Origin: an uncultured Variovorax sp. | GTDB taxonomy: Bacteria; Pseudomonadota; Gammaproteobacteria; Burkholderiales; Burkholderiaceae_C | Direction: 5' to 3' | DNA length: 12,666 nucleotides | Assembly (NCBI GenBank): GCA_903872875.1 | Contig: CAIQMJ010000799.1 | Span: 1-12,666, forward strand | Shown here: piece by piece, positions 5,892 to 12,666 of the stretch | Layout of the letters: each line of letters opens with the position of its first letter | Numbering within the stretch: the stretch's first letter is position 1 | Translations under genes and position numbers: made by a program | The notes under the pieces: generated by a model | The model's database searches: none | What the model was told of the DNA's origin: nothing | Seen by the model: the letters and a program-made list of their open reading frames with translations, nothing else

Positions 5892-7850
5892 CTAGTGCAG
5901 CGCGCGGTAGATTTCCTCCGCCAGATCGGCGGCGATACCCTCGACCGACGCGATGTCTTCCACGCTTGCGGCCGCGACACCCCTGATCCCGCCGAAGCGC
6001 TGGAGCAGGCGCGCGCGACGCTTCGGCCCGATGCCGGGAATGTCCTCGAGCTGACTACCGCCAACCCGCACCTTGGCACGTTTGGCACGCATGCCGGTGA
6101 TGGCGAAGCGATGCGCCTCGTCGCGGATCTGCGCCACCAGCATCAGCGCCGCCGAATCGCGACCCAGGTAGACCTTCTCGCGGCCATCGGCGAAGACCAG
6201 TTCCTCGAGCCCGACCTTGCGGCCTTCGCCCTTCTCGACGCCGACGATCAGCGACAACGACAGACCCAGCTCGCTGAATACCTCGCGCGCCATCGACACC
6301 TGGCCCTTGCCGCCATCGACCAGCACGAGATCCGGCATGCGGGCGCTCTTGCTGCCGGCCGGCGCGTCGGTTCCGACGCCGTCCGCGTCGCCGACGGTCG
6401 GGGCATCGACCTCCGAAGCCATTGCCTCGGCGAGCTTGCCGTAGCGCCGCATGAGCACCTGGCGCATCGCCGCATAGTCGTCGCCGGGCGTGATGCCGTC
6501 GATGTTGTAGCGCCGGTACTCGCGGTTCTGCATCGCGTGATGCTCGAAGACAACGCAGGACGCCTGCGTCGCCTCACCGGCCGTATGTGAGATATCGAAG
6601 CATTCGATGCGGAAGTTGTCGAGATCGTCCGGCGCGAGCTCCAGCGCGTCGACGAGCGCCCGCGTACGCGCCTGTTGGGAGCCCTCCTCCGACAACAGCC
6701 GTGCGAGTTGCAGGTCGGCATTGGTCTGCGCCATCTCGAGCCAGTGGCGGCGCTGCTCGCGCGGCTGGAACACGGCGGTGACGCGTGTGCCCGACTGCTG
6801 CGAGATCGCCTCGATCAGCGAACGGCTCACCTGCTGGCTCAGCACCAGCGTCGCAGGCACCGGCACGTCGATGTAGTGCTGCGCGATGAACGCTTCCAGC
6901 ACCTGCACCTCGACCGGCTCTTCGACTGCGACATCCCCATCTTCATCGTCCAGCTCACCGTGGTGGATCTGCGCCGCATCTTCCACATGCACCGGGAAAT
7001 AAGGCCTGTCCCCCAGATGCCGACCGCCGCGCACCATCGCCAGGTTGACGCAGGCGCGTCCCCCCTGCACTCGCACCGCCAGGATGTCGACGTCCTTGTC
7101 CGAGGCGATTTCGATCGACTGCTGATGCAGCACGCGCGACAGGGCCGACATCTGATTGCGCAATTCGGCGGCCTGCTCGAACTGCAGCTTCTCGGCATGC
7201 GCTGTCATGCGCGATTCGAGCTGGCTCAGCACGGCCTGCGTATCGCCCATCAGGAAGGCTTCGGCATTGGCGACGTCCTGCGCGTAGGCCTCCGGTGTGA
7301 CGTAGCCGACGCACGGTCCGGTACAGCGCTTGATCTGGTAGAGCAAACAGGGTCGGGTCCGGTTGGCATAGACCGTGTCCTCGCAGGTGCGCAGCTTAAA
7401 CACCTTCTGCAGCAATTGGATCGACTCCTTGACCGCCCAGGCACTTGGATAGGGCCCAAAGTAGCGGTGCCTGCGGTCCGTCGCGCCGCGGTAATACGCC
7501 AGCCGCGGAAAGGTGTGCGACGCGATCTTCAGGTACGGATAGCTCTTGTCATCGCGAAACAGAATGTTGTAGCGCGGCTTGAGCGTCTTGATCAGGTTGT
7601 TCTCGAGCAGCAGCGCCTCGGCCTCGGAGCGCACCACCGTCGTCTCCATGCGCGCGATCTTGCCGATCATGTGCCCGATGCGCGTTCCGCCGTGGCTCTT
7701 CTGGAAGTAATTGGCGACCCGCTTCTTCAGGTTGCGCGCCTTGCCCACATAGAGCACAGCGCCTGCCGCATCGAAATAGCGGTAGACGCCGGGCAATTGC
7801 GGCAGGGCCGCGACTTCGCTGAGCAGTTGATCGGAATGCACGTCGGACAT
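5892..7850 (-). CDS. uvrC: Excinuclease ABC subunit C
   Basis: UvrC makes the two incisions around a DNA lesion after UvrA and UvrB have located it. From the ATG at 7850 the protein has 652 residues, longer than the roughly 610 of E. coli. In order: a GIY-YIG nuclease domain at about 17-95 (GVYRYF, LYVGKARNL) for the 3' cut; four cysteines at 156, 168, 176 and 180, the pattern linked to an iron-sulfur cluster in UvrC; a UVR motif around 215-240 that contacts UvrB; an RNase H-like nuclease domain with FDISH (418-422) and VDGGKGQ (511-517) for the 5' cut, plus RDEAHRFAI (577-585); and tandem helix-hairpin-helix motifs from 601. Two extra low-complexity stretches (about 299-316, acidic; about 478-505, Ala/Gly/Asp-rich) explain the length. 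The frame is open up to 7925, but family alignment favours MSDVHSDQ. earP is divergent upstream and pgsA follows. Confidence 0.97.
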   Translation of the reverse strand: MSDVHSDQLLSEVAALPQLPGVYRYFDAAGAVLYVGKARNLKKRVANYFQKSHGGTRIGHMIGKIARMETTVVRSEAEALLLENNLIKTLKPRYNILFRDDKSYPYLKIASHTFPRLAYYRGATDRRHRYFGPYPSAWAVKESIQLLQKVFKLRTCEDTVYANRTRPCLLYQIKRCTGPCVGYVTPEAYAQDVANAEAFLMGDTQAVLSQLESRMTAHAEKLQFEQAAELRNQMSALSRVLHQQSIEIASDKDVDILAVRVQGGRACVNLAMVRGGRHLGDRPYFPVHVEDAAQIHHGELDDEDGDVAVEEPVEVQVLEAFIAQHYIDVPVPATLVLSQQVSRSLIEAISQQSGTRVTAVFQPREQRRHWLEMAQTNADLQLARLLSEEGSQQARTRALVDALELAPDDLDNFRIECFDISHTAGEATQASCVVFEHHAMQNREYRRYNIDGITPGDDYAAMRQVLMRRYGKLAEAMASEVDAPTVGDADGVGTDAPAGSKSARMPDLVLVDGGKGQVSMAREVFSELGLSLSLIVGVEKGEGRKVGLEELVFADGREKVYLGRDSAALMLVAQIRDEAHRFAITGMRAKRAKVRVGGSQLEDIPGIGPKRRARLLQRFGGIRGVAAASVEDIASVEGIAADLAEEIYRALH

Positions 7851-7935
7851 GGCATCTATTGTCGCGTGGCGGAACGCGGGCGCCGCCCTGCGTGAATCCT
7901 CCGCCGTCTGCAACACCCGTAGCATCCGCTAGGCT

Positions 7936-7957
7936 CCCGCGGTGGGCGGGCCGCGGG
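7936..7957. other. GC-rich hairpin upstream of earP
   Basis: CCCGCGG (7936-7942) and CCGCGGG (7951-7957) form a perfect 7-bp inverted repeat with an 8-nt loop, extendable by a T-G wobble and a C-G pair. It lies in the 133-nt gap between the divergent uvrC and earP starts, 26 nt before the earP ATG. There is no T-run, so a terminator is unlikely. A leader-RNA hairpin or a protein-binding palindrome are both possible. Confidence 0.4.
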
Positions 7958-7983
7958 GGTTTGCCATTTCGGACGAATACACC

Positions 7984-9078
7984 ATGCGCTGGGACATCTT
8001 CTGCCAAGTCATCGACAACCATGGCGATCTGGGCGTCTGCTGGCGCCTCGCGTGCCAATTGGCGACGCGCGGTGAAACCGTGCGGTTCTGGATCGATGAT
8101 GCCCGTGCCTTGCGCTGGATGGCACCGCAGGGCTGTCAGGGCGTATCGGCCATCGACTGGTCGGACGCCGGCGCCGTCGCCGAAGCCGCACAGGGCATCG
8201 CACCCGACGTGCTGGTGGAGGCCTTCGGCTGCGAGCCGGCGCCAGCGTTGATCGCGCGCTTCGCTGCGAACCGGCAAGCCGACGGCAGGCAAGGCGTCTG
8301 GATCAACCTCGAATACCTTTCGGCCGAACCGTATGTCGAACGACTCCACACGCTGCCCTCCCCAGTCTTCAAGGGTCCGGGCGAAGGGCTGACCAAGCAT
8401 TTCTTCTATCCCGGCTTCACCCCCGCGACTGGCGGGTTGCTGCGCGAAGCCGATCTGGCCGGCCGACGCGCCCGCTTCGACCGCGCCGATTGGCTTGCGG
8501 CCCGCAGCATCCATTGGCATGGCGAACGACTCGTGTCGCTGTTCTGCTACGAGCCTCCGCGTCTGAGTGCGCTGCTGGCGCAGTGGGCAGAGGGCGCAAC
8601 ACCGACGCACCTGCTGGTGACCGAAGGCCGCGCGGCAGGCGCGGTCCGTTCAGCGCTGCCTTCGCTGGCCGATACCGCCTCGGACCGCATCGGCAGCCTG
8701 AAGATCAGCTTCCTGCCGCTCATGCCACAAGCCGCATTCGACGAATTGCTCTGGAGCTGCGACTTCAACTTCGTCCGCGGAGAAGACTCATTGGTCCGCG
8801 CGATCTGGGCCGGTCGGCCGTTCGCCTGGCAAATCTATCCACAGGACGACGACGCACACCACGTCAAGTTGGAAGCCTTCCTGCATGCGATCGGTGCCGC
8901 GCCATCGCTGCGTGCATTCCACCTTGCCTGGAACGGCATCGGAGAAGCCGCGCCCGCCTGGCCCGACGATGCTGCACTGCGGAACTGGACCTCCGACACG
9001 CAAGCCGCACGGAACGCGCTGAGTACACAGATCGACCTTTGCACGCAGCTTGTGGATTTCGTCCACAGGCGGCGCTGA
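7984..9078 (+). CDS. earP: EF-P arginine rhamnosyltransferase
   Basis: EarP transfers rhamnose from dTDP-L-rhamnose, with inversion, to one arginine of elongation factor P, which EF-P needs to rescue ribosomes stalled at polyproline. The 364 residues fit the family (two Rossmann-like lobes, GT-B fold). The N-terminus MRWDIFCQVIDNHGDLGVCW carries the two conserved aspartates (D11 and D15 here). FCYE lies at 187-190. RGEDSLVRA at 265-273 includes the catalytic-site glutamate E267, and QIYPQDDDAH at 283-292 is the conserved nucleotide-sugar region. The ATG at 7984 was chosen because the family starts exactly there; the frame runs upstream to 7942 with unrelated sequence. It faces uvrC across a 133-nt gap. 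Its substrate EF-P is encoded 957 nt further on, on the same strand but with an opposite-strand gene between. The EF-P here does have the target arginine, so the pair is functionally matched. Confidence 0.95.
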   Translation: MRWDIFCQVIDNHGDLGVCWRLACQLATRGETVRFWIDDARALRWMAPQGCQGVSAIDWSDAGAVAEAAQGIAPDVLVEAFGCEPAPALIARFAANRQADGRQGVWINLEYLSAEPYVERLHTLPSPVFKGPGEGLTKHFFYPGFTPATGGLLREADLAGRRARFDRADWLAARSIHWHGERLVSLFCYEPPRLSALLAQWAEGATPTHLLVTEGRAAGAVRSALPSLADTASDRIGSLKISFLPLMPQAAFDELLWSCDFNFVRGEDSLVRAIWAGRPFAWQIYPQDDDAHHVKLEAFLHAIGAAPSLRAFHLAWNGIGEAAPAWPDDAALRNWTSDTQAARNALSTQIDLCTQLVDFVHRRR

Positions 9079-9086
9079 GGCGCCGC
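9069..9086. terminator. Hairpin at the earP stop, possible bidirectional terminator
   Basis: A perfect 7-bp inverted repeat, GCGGCGC and GCGCCGC, has a 4-nt loop TGAG, so the earP stop codon TGA sits in the loop. It lies at the convergence of earP and the hydratase gene, whose stops are only 17 nt apart. There is no T-run on either strand, so intrinsic termination would be weak. It may instead block 3' exonucleases or help Rho-dependent ending. Confidence 0.3.
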
Positions 9087-9095
9087 GCCGGTCAC

Positions 9096-9872
9096 TCAAC
9101 CAAGCGTCAGGCGCGCTTCGCCGATGCCCTCGAACACCGCGTCCACCCTGGCCGGACCTTCGAGCCACACCATGCCGCACCATGAGCCGGTCGTGAGCAC
9201 GCTGCCGGCCGCCAACTGCCCCTGGCGCAGCACCGCGTGCTGCAGCCACTGCGGCGTCATCCAGAGCGGATCGCCGCAGGGATGCGCTCCTTGATAACGG
9301 CCGACCTCGCGGCCGTCGATCTGCAGCACGGCGGTCTGCGCGGTCCAATCGACAGAACGGATCGGCGTCCAGTCGCCGACCACGAGCGCCCCGTTCGACT
9401 GCAGATCGGCCAGCTTCAGCATGCCCGGCGCACGGTCGGTCCCCCGCCAGCGGAAATCGACCAGTTCGATGGTCACGGCCATCGCGTCCAGCAACGCAAC
9501 CGCGTCATGTGTGCCGCGCGCAGCCAGATCCTCTGCCGTCACGTCGCGCGCCAACCGGAAGGCGACCTCGATCTCGATGCCAAGGCGGTGGAAGTCACGC
9601 ACCGACAGCCGGCCGGGCGACGGCTGTACCCAAGGGCCCGGCAACTGCGCAAAGACGGCGGTAGAAGTCGGACTCGGGCCACCGCCCTTCCAATGGCTCG
9701 GCAGTTCCGGCGCGATTGTCCAGCCCAGTGCGGCTGCGACCTCGTCGTGCACGGCATAGGCATCGTCCGCGGTGAGCGAGGTGTCTTTCCAGGGCGTTTC
9801 ATCGGCGGCGACGCCACTGCGGCGAGCGTCGATCAGAACGGAGGCAATGGCGTGAAGCGTGTCGTGATGCAT
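9096..9872 (-). CDS. 2-keto-4-pentenoate hydratase-like protein (FAH family)
   Basis: The protein resembles the MhpD/HpaH/DmpE branch of the fumarylacetoacetate hydrolase superfamily: metal-dependent enzymes that add water to 2-hydroxypenta-2,4-dienoate late in meta-cleavage degradation of aromatics, or related decarboxylases and hydratases. The 258 residues fit the family. Metal-site glutamates are in GIEIEVAF (E100, E102), with ELVDFR (E136, D139), the LADLQSNGALVVG stretch (154-166), GAHPCGDPLW (195-204) and a C-terminal SVLTTGSWCGM (224-234) like the usual VLTGS-GM motif. The ATG at 9872 begins a typical N-terminal helix. It stands alone, with no aromatic-catabolic neighbours, antisense to the earP-efp pair, so its role is unclear; an isolated decarboxylase or hydratase for another 2-keto acid is as likely as aromatic catabolism. 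It shares a 163-nt divergent region with efp. No clear Shine-Dalgarno or promoter was found. Confidence 0.87.
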   Translation of the reverse strand: MHHDTLHAIASVLIDARRSGVAADETPWKDTSLTADDAYAVHDEVAAALGWTIAPELPSHWKGGGPSPTSTAVFAQLPGPWVQPSPGRLSVRDFHRLGIEIEVAFRLARDVTAEDLAARGTHDAVALLDAMAVTIELVDFRWRGTDRAPGMLKLADLQSNGALVVGDWTPIRSVDWTAQTAVLQIDGREVGRYQGAHPCGDPLWMTPQWLQHAVLRQGQLAAGSVLTTGSWCGMVWLEGPARVDAVFEGIGEARLTLG

Positions 9873-9914
9873 CGCTCAAGTCTGCCGCAAATAGCCGCCG
9901 TCCGCGAAAACCGC

Positions 9915-9920
9915 TAAAAT
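9915..9920 (+). promoter_or_regulatory. Possible -10 element for efp
   Basis: TAAAAT, five of six matches to the -10 consensus, lies 115 nt upstream of the efp ATG in the region shared with the divergent hydratase gene. The best -35 at 17-nt spacing (TAGCCG, 9892-9897) matches only three of six positions. The leader would be about 110 nt and contains a small GC hairpin at 10002-10016. Confidence 0.35.
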
Positions 9921-10035
9921 CGGAGGCTCTCCGAAATTTGTTGCCCGCTGTTCGGTCCGGATCTGCAAAAGCTTCCTGGAACCGCAATGGCCACAGGGCC
10001 TGCCGCGCCCCGCGGCCAACCAGCCAGACAACCTT

Positions 10036-10590
10036 ATGAAAATCGCTCAAGAAATCCGCGCCGGCAACGTGATCATGCACGGCAAGGACCCGATGGTCGT
10101 TCTGAAGACCGAATACAGCCGCGGCGGCCGCAATTCCGCCACCGTGCGCATGAAGATGAAGAGCCTGATCGCCAACTTCAACACCGAAGTTGTCTTCAAG
10201 GCCGACGACAAGATCGACCAGATCGTGCTCGACAAGAAGGAATGCACCTATTCCTACTTCGCCGATCCAATGTACGTCTGCATGGACAGCGAGTTCAACC
10301 AGTACGAAGTCGAAGCCGAGAACATGGGCGACTCGCTCAACTACCTCGAAGACGGCATGGCCGTCGAAGTGGTGTTCTACGACGGCAAGGCGATCTCCGT
10401 CGAAGTGCCGACCAGCGTCGAGCGCGAAGTCACCTGGACCGAACCCGCCGTCAAGGGCGACACGTCGGGCAAGGTCATGAAGCCGGCCAAGATCTCGACC
10501 GGCTTCGAAGTGGGCGTGCCGCTCTTCGTGGCACAAGGCGACCGGATCGAAATCGACACCCGCACCGGCGAATATCGCAAGCGCGTCTGA
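10036..10590 (+). CDS. efp: Translation elongation factor P
   Basis: EF-P binds beside the P-site tRNA and promotes peptide bonds at polyproline stretches. The 184 residues match the family: an N-terminal KOW-like domain (about 1-62) and two OB-fold domains, the last ending with the EF-P signature region around residues 150-184 (VPLFVAQGDRIEIDTRTGEY). The loop that reaches the peptidyl-transferase centre reads SRGGRNSA, placing arginine at residue 32, the position EarP rhamnosylates; lysine there would have implied EpmA/YmfI-type modification. This agrees with the earP gene upstream. The ATG at 10036 is the family start, although no good Shine-Dalgarno precedes it. The gene has its own terminator 18 nt after the stop. 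The divergent hydratase gene upstream means efp is not simply co-transcribed with earP. Confidence 0.98.
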   Translation: MKIAQEIRAGNVIMHGKDPMVVLKTEYSRGGRNSATVRMKMKSLIANFNTEVVFKADDKIDQIVLDKKECTYSYFADPMYVCMDSEFNQYEVEAENMGDSLNYLEDGMAVEVVFYDGKAISVEVPTSVEREVTWTEPAVKGDTSGKVMKPAKISTGFEVGVPLFVAQGDRIEIDTRTGEYRKRV

Positions 10591-10607
10591 GCGCAGCACA
10601 CGAATCC

Positions 10608-10632
10608 AAAGGCTCCATCGGGAGCCTTTTTT
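10608..10632 (+). terminator. Intrinsic terminator after efp
   Basis: Arms AAAGGCTCC (10608-10616) and GGAGCCTTT (10621-10629) with loop ATCG form a 9-bp stem followed by a T-run to 10632, a textbook Rho-independent terminator 17 nt past the efp stop. Confidence 0.92.
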
Positions 10633-10681
10633 CATGGTCGTCATCGATGGCGACCGGGCCCCGAAATTGCTCTTCCCCGAT

Positions 10682-11545
10682 ATGAACAAGACGCACGACC
10701 TTCACGACAAACGCCTGGCCGACGCATGGGCCACGCTGCAGGCCCACTCCGATCGCGGACTGCCGCTCGATGCCGATCCGTCGCGCCTGGCCTTCGCCGA
10801 TCCGGAATTCCTGCTGCGCCGCGAGACGCGCGGCCTGCGCATGCAACTCGAGTTGATGAAGCCAGACCTGCAGATGCGCGAACATGGCATCGAGAACACG
10901 GTAGTCGTCTTCGGCAGCGCACGCTTCCGCAGCCAGGAGGAATCCGGGGCCCTGATCGCGCAGGCTGAAGCCTCGGGCGACGTCATCGCCGCCGAACGCT
11001 GGCGCAAGCTGGCCCGCAACTCGCACTACTACGAGAAGGCGCGCGCCTTCGGCAAGCTGGTCGCGCAGTACAGCAACGACAAGGACCCCGAGGACAAGCT
11101 TTTCATCTGCACCGGCGGCGGCCCGGGCATCATGCAGGCGGCAAATCGTGGCTCCTACGAAGGCGGCGGCCTGAACATCGGTCTCGCGATCGCGTTGCCG
11201 ATGGAAGAAGAAGCCAACCCCTGGGTCACGCCGGCGCTGAGCTTCAAGTTCCATTACTTCGCGATCCGCAAGATGCATTTCATGATGCGTGCGAAAGCGC
11301 TCGTGGCGTTTCCTGGTGGCTTTGGCACGCTCGACGAGCTGTTCGAGGTGGTAACGCTGGTACAGACACGCAAGGCCAAGCCGGTGCCGATCGTGCTGTT
11401 CGGCTCGGACTACTGGAAGCGGCTGATCGACTTCGACTTCCTGGTCGACGAAGGCGTGATCTCGCCGGCCGACGTGAACTTGTTCGAGTACGTCGACGCA
11501 CCCGAAGACGCCTGGACGGCGGTGAAGCGCTTCTACAAGCTCTGA
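10682..11545 (+). CDS. LOG-family protein (nucleotide 5'-monophosphate phosphoribohydrolase)
   Basis: LOG-family enzymes cleave the N-glycosidic bond of nucleoside 5'-monophosphates, including cytokinin ribotides, giving the free base and ribose 5-phosphate; many are mislabelled lysine decarboxylases. The 287 residues carry both signatures: GGGPGIMQAANRG (145-157) for phosphate binding and PGGFGTLDE (211-219), the PGG-x-GT-x2-E motif with its catalytic glutamate. About 70 residues of helical extension precede the Rossmann core (VVVFGSARF, 74-82), so this is a long LOG form, but shorter than the three-domain PpnN. The start is uncertain: I prefer the ATG at 10682 because the in-frame ATG at 10634 lies 2 nt past the efp terminator T-run. 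That upstream start, however, has GGAG at 10621-10624 at workable spacing, while 10682 has none. The 3' end overlaps the convergent transporter gene by 13 nt. The substrate base is unknown. Confidence 0.9.
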   Translation: MNKTHDLHDKRLADAWATLQAHSDRGLPLDADPSRLAFADPEFLLRRETRGLRMQLELMKPDLQMREHGIENTVVVFGSARFRSQEESGALIAQAEASGDVIAAERWRKLARNSHYYEKARAFGKLVAQYSNDKDPEDKLFICTGGGPGIMQAANRGSYEGGGLNIGLAIALPMEEEANPWVTPALSFKFHYFAIRKMHFMMRAKALVAFPGGFGTLDELFEVVTLVQTRKAKPVPIVLFGSDYWKRLIDFDFLVDEGVISPADVNLFEYVDAPEDAWTAVKRFYKL

Positions 11546-12666
11546 TCCGCGGGCGGCGGCACGGTCAGCCCCCAGACCGAGCGCGTCCCCGCCGCCACCA
11601 CGCCGCCGACGACCCAGAACAGGCCGGCAATGCCGATCACGGCACCGGCCGCGCCGAACAGCATAGGCATCGCGACGCTGGAGGCGTTCAACGTCATCAC
11701 CCGAAGGCCAAGCGCTTCGCCGTGACGGTTGTGCGGCGTGATCTGGTGCAGCATGCTCATGATCATCGGCTGCACAGCGCCCAAGGCGACGCCCAGCGCC
11801 ACCGAGCACACGCCCATGCCGAACGCCGTATGCATCAGCGGATAGAACAGGAAGACAGCTGCGGTGACGACGTTCGAGACCGTGATCACGCTGCGCTCGC
11901 TGGCGCGTGAGGCAATCCATGGCAGCACGATCCGGATGCCCGCCGCCGCCACCGCGAAGGCGCCAAGGATCGCGCCGATCACCGACGCACTCAGGCCGCG
12001 TTCATGGCCCAGGATCGGCAGCACGAAGGTGTGGACGTCCCAGGACGCAGACTGCAGCCAGTTCACGAACAGCAGGCGGCGGAACATCGGCTGCGACAGC
12101 AGGTCCCAGGCGCGCGGCTTCGGCGCGCCGGGCGGTAACGCCGCGATCGGCAGCTCCCGGGTGCCGCGCGCCAGCAGCCAGCACAGCAGCGGCAGCAGGG
12201 TCAGCAGGACGAAGGCGGTCCGGTAGCCGATCGGATCACCCGCGGTGTGCCCCGCATGGTCGATCAGCAGGCCAGTCGCGAACGGGCCGACAAAGTTCGC
12301 GGCCGCCGGTGAAATCGCCAGCCAACTGAAGACCTGCTTGAGTTGCGTCGGGTTGGCCGCCGCCCGGCCTACGTGACGTTGCAGTGCGATCACCGTCACG
12401 CCGGTCGCGCCGCCGGTGAGCAGTGCCGCCAGGCACAGCACCGGGAATACCGGCCAGACCGTGGCCAATGCAGCACCGAGGCTCGCCGAGCCGACCGCAA
12501 GCTTCAACGGCAGGCGCAGCCCGTGACGGTCCGCGAAGCGCCCCGCCGGCAACGCGAGAAAGACCTGCGTCAACGCGAACAGCGACAGCAGCACGCCGAC
12601 CGCCGCCGCGCTGTAGCCCTGCTGCAGCGCCAGCAGCGGCGCCGCCAGGCGGGTGCCGGTCATGGC
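11533..12666 (-). CDS. Major facilitator superfamily transporter, start cut off
   Basis: A secondary transporter of the inner membrane. The visible 378 codons contain about eleven strongly hydrophobic segments. A loop of motif-A type, GRFADRHGLRLPLK, lies after the second helix, and a longer polar loop (about TRELPIAALPPGAPKPRAW) splits the two six-helix halves, as in MFS proteins. The gene runs off the right edge: the ATG at 12663 opens a GTR-x2-PL stretch that normally lies in or after helix 1, and the frame continues beyond it, so the true start is most likely outside the window. The C-terminus is short and polar and ends with TAG at 11533. It converges on the LOG gene with a 13-nt overlap. 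The substrate is not readable; drug or metabolite efflux is the usual default for this type. Confidence 0.88.
   Translation of the reverse strand, partial: AMTGTRLAAPLLALQQGYSAAAVGVLLSLFALTQVFLALPAGRFADRHGLRLPLKLAVGSASLGAALATVWPVFPVLCLAALLTGGATGVTVIALQRHVGRAAANPTQLKQVFSWLAISPAAANFVGPFATGLLIDHAGHTAGDPIGYRTAFVLLTLLPLLCWLLARGTRELPIAALPPGAPKPRAWDLLSQPMFRRLLFVNWLQSASWDVHTFVLPILGHERGLSASVIGAILGAFAVAAAGIRIVLPWIASRASERSVITVSNVVTAAVFLFYPLMHTAFGMGVCSVALGVALGAVQPMIMSMLHQITPHNRHGEALGLRVMTLNASSVAMPMLFGAAGAVIGIAGLFWVVGGVVAAGTRSVWGLTVPPPADQSL

Noticed and set aside
9799..10689. 296-codon minus-strand open frame opposite efp
   Set aside because: It is a mirror of the strongly biased efp codons (Val/Asp/His-rich) and runs through the efp terminator; efp itself is unambiguous.
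10475..11920. 481-codon minus-strand open frame opposite the LOG gene
   Set aside because: The plus frame has both LOG signatures; the minus frame shows no motif and crosses into the end of the MFS gene in a different frame.

Overview
This 12.7 kb window is GC-rich and densely packed, with almost no non-coding space. It looks like chromosomal DNA of a betaproteobacterium, perhaps Rhodocyclales or Burkholderiales. The support is a hupB / tRNA-Val / ppiD cluster, a UvrC-PgsA pair, and an EarP rhamnosyltransferase near an EF-P that carries the modifiable arginine. The order or genus cannot be settled from the sequence alone. No insertion sequence, CRISPR array, phage gene or toxin-antitoxin pair was seen, and no gene-free gap exceeds 300 bases (the longest is 229).

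Left part, minus strand (1-1290): the promoter and long leader of hupB, then hupB (HU beta), then tRNA-Val(UAC) only 15 nt after the hupB stop, then a clear intrinsic terminator, then the start of a PpiD-type periplasmic folding factor that runs off the left edge.

Centre-left (1350-4362): a two-gene minus-strand operon encoding a haloacetate/fluoroacetate dehalogenase-like alpha/beta hydrolase and, 14 nt later, a tartrate/D-malate dehydrogenase. A LysR-type regulator is divergent from it, as expected for a regulated catabolic unit. This is the accessory-looking part of the window and holds its most interesting lead: the hydrolase keeps the full residue set known for defluorinating enzymes.

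Centre (4359-7850, minus strand): uvrC (nucleotide excision repair), pgsA (phosphatidylglycerophosphate synthase) and an EamA-type transporter. pgsA and the transporter gene overlap by ATGA, so they are probably translationally coupled.

Right part (7984-12666): earP (+), a 2-keto-4-pentenoate hydratase-like gene (-), efp (+) with its terminator, a LOG-family phosphoribohydrolase (+) and a major-facilitator transporter (-) cut by the right edge. EarP rhamnosylates an arginine of EF-P so that ribosomes can pass polyproline stretches. Both partners have their key residues, but an opposite-strand gene lies between them.

Most of the window is housekeeping. I see no convincing wholly new system. 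The leads are the dehalogenase-dehydrogenase operon, the structured hupB leader, and the layout around efp.
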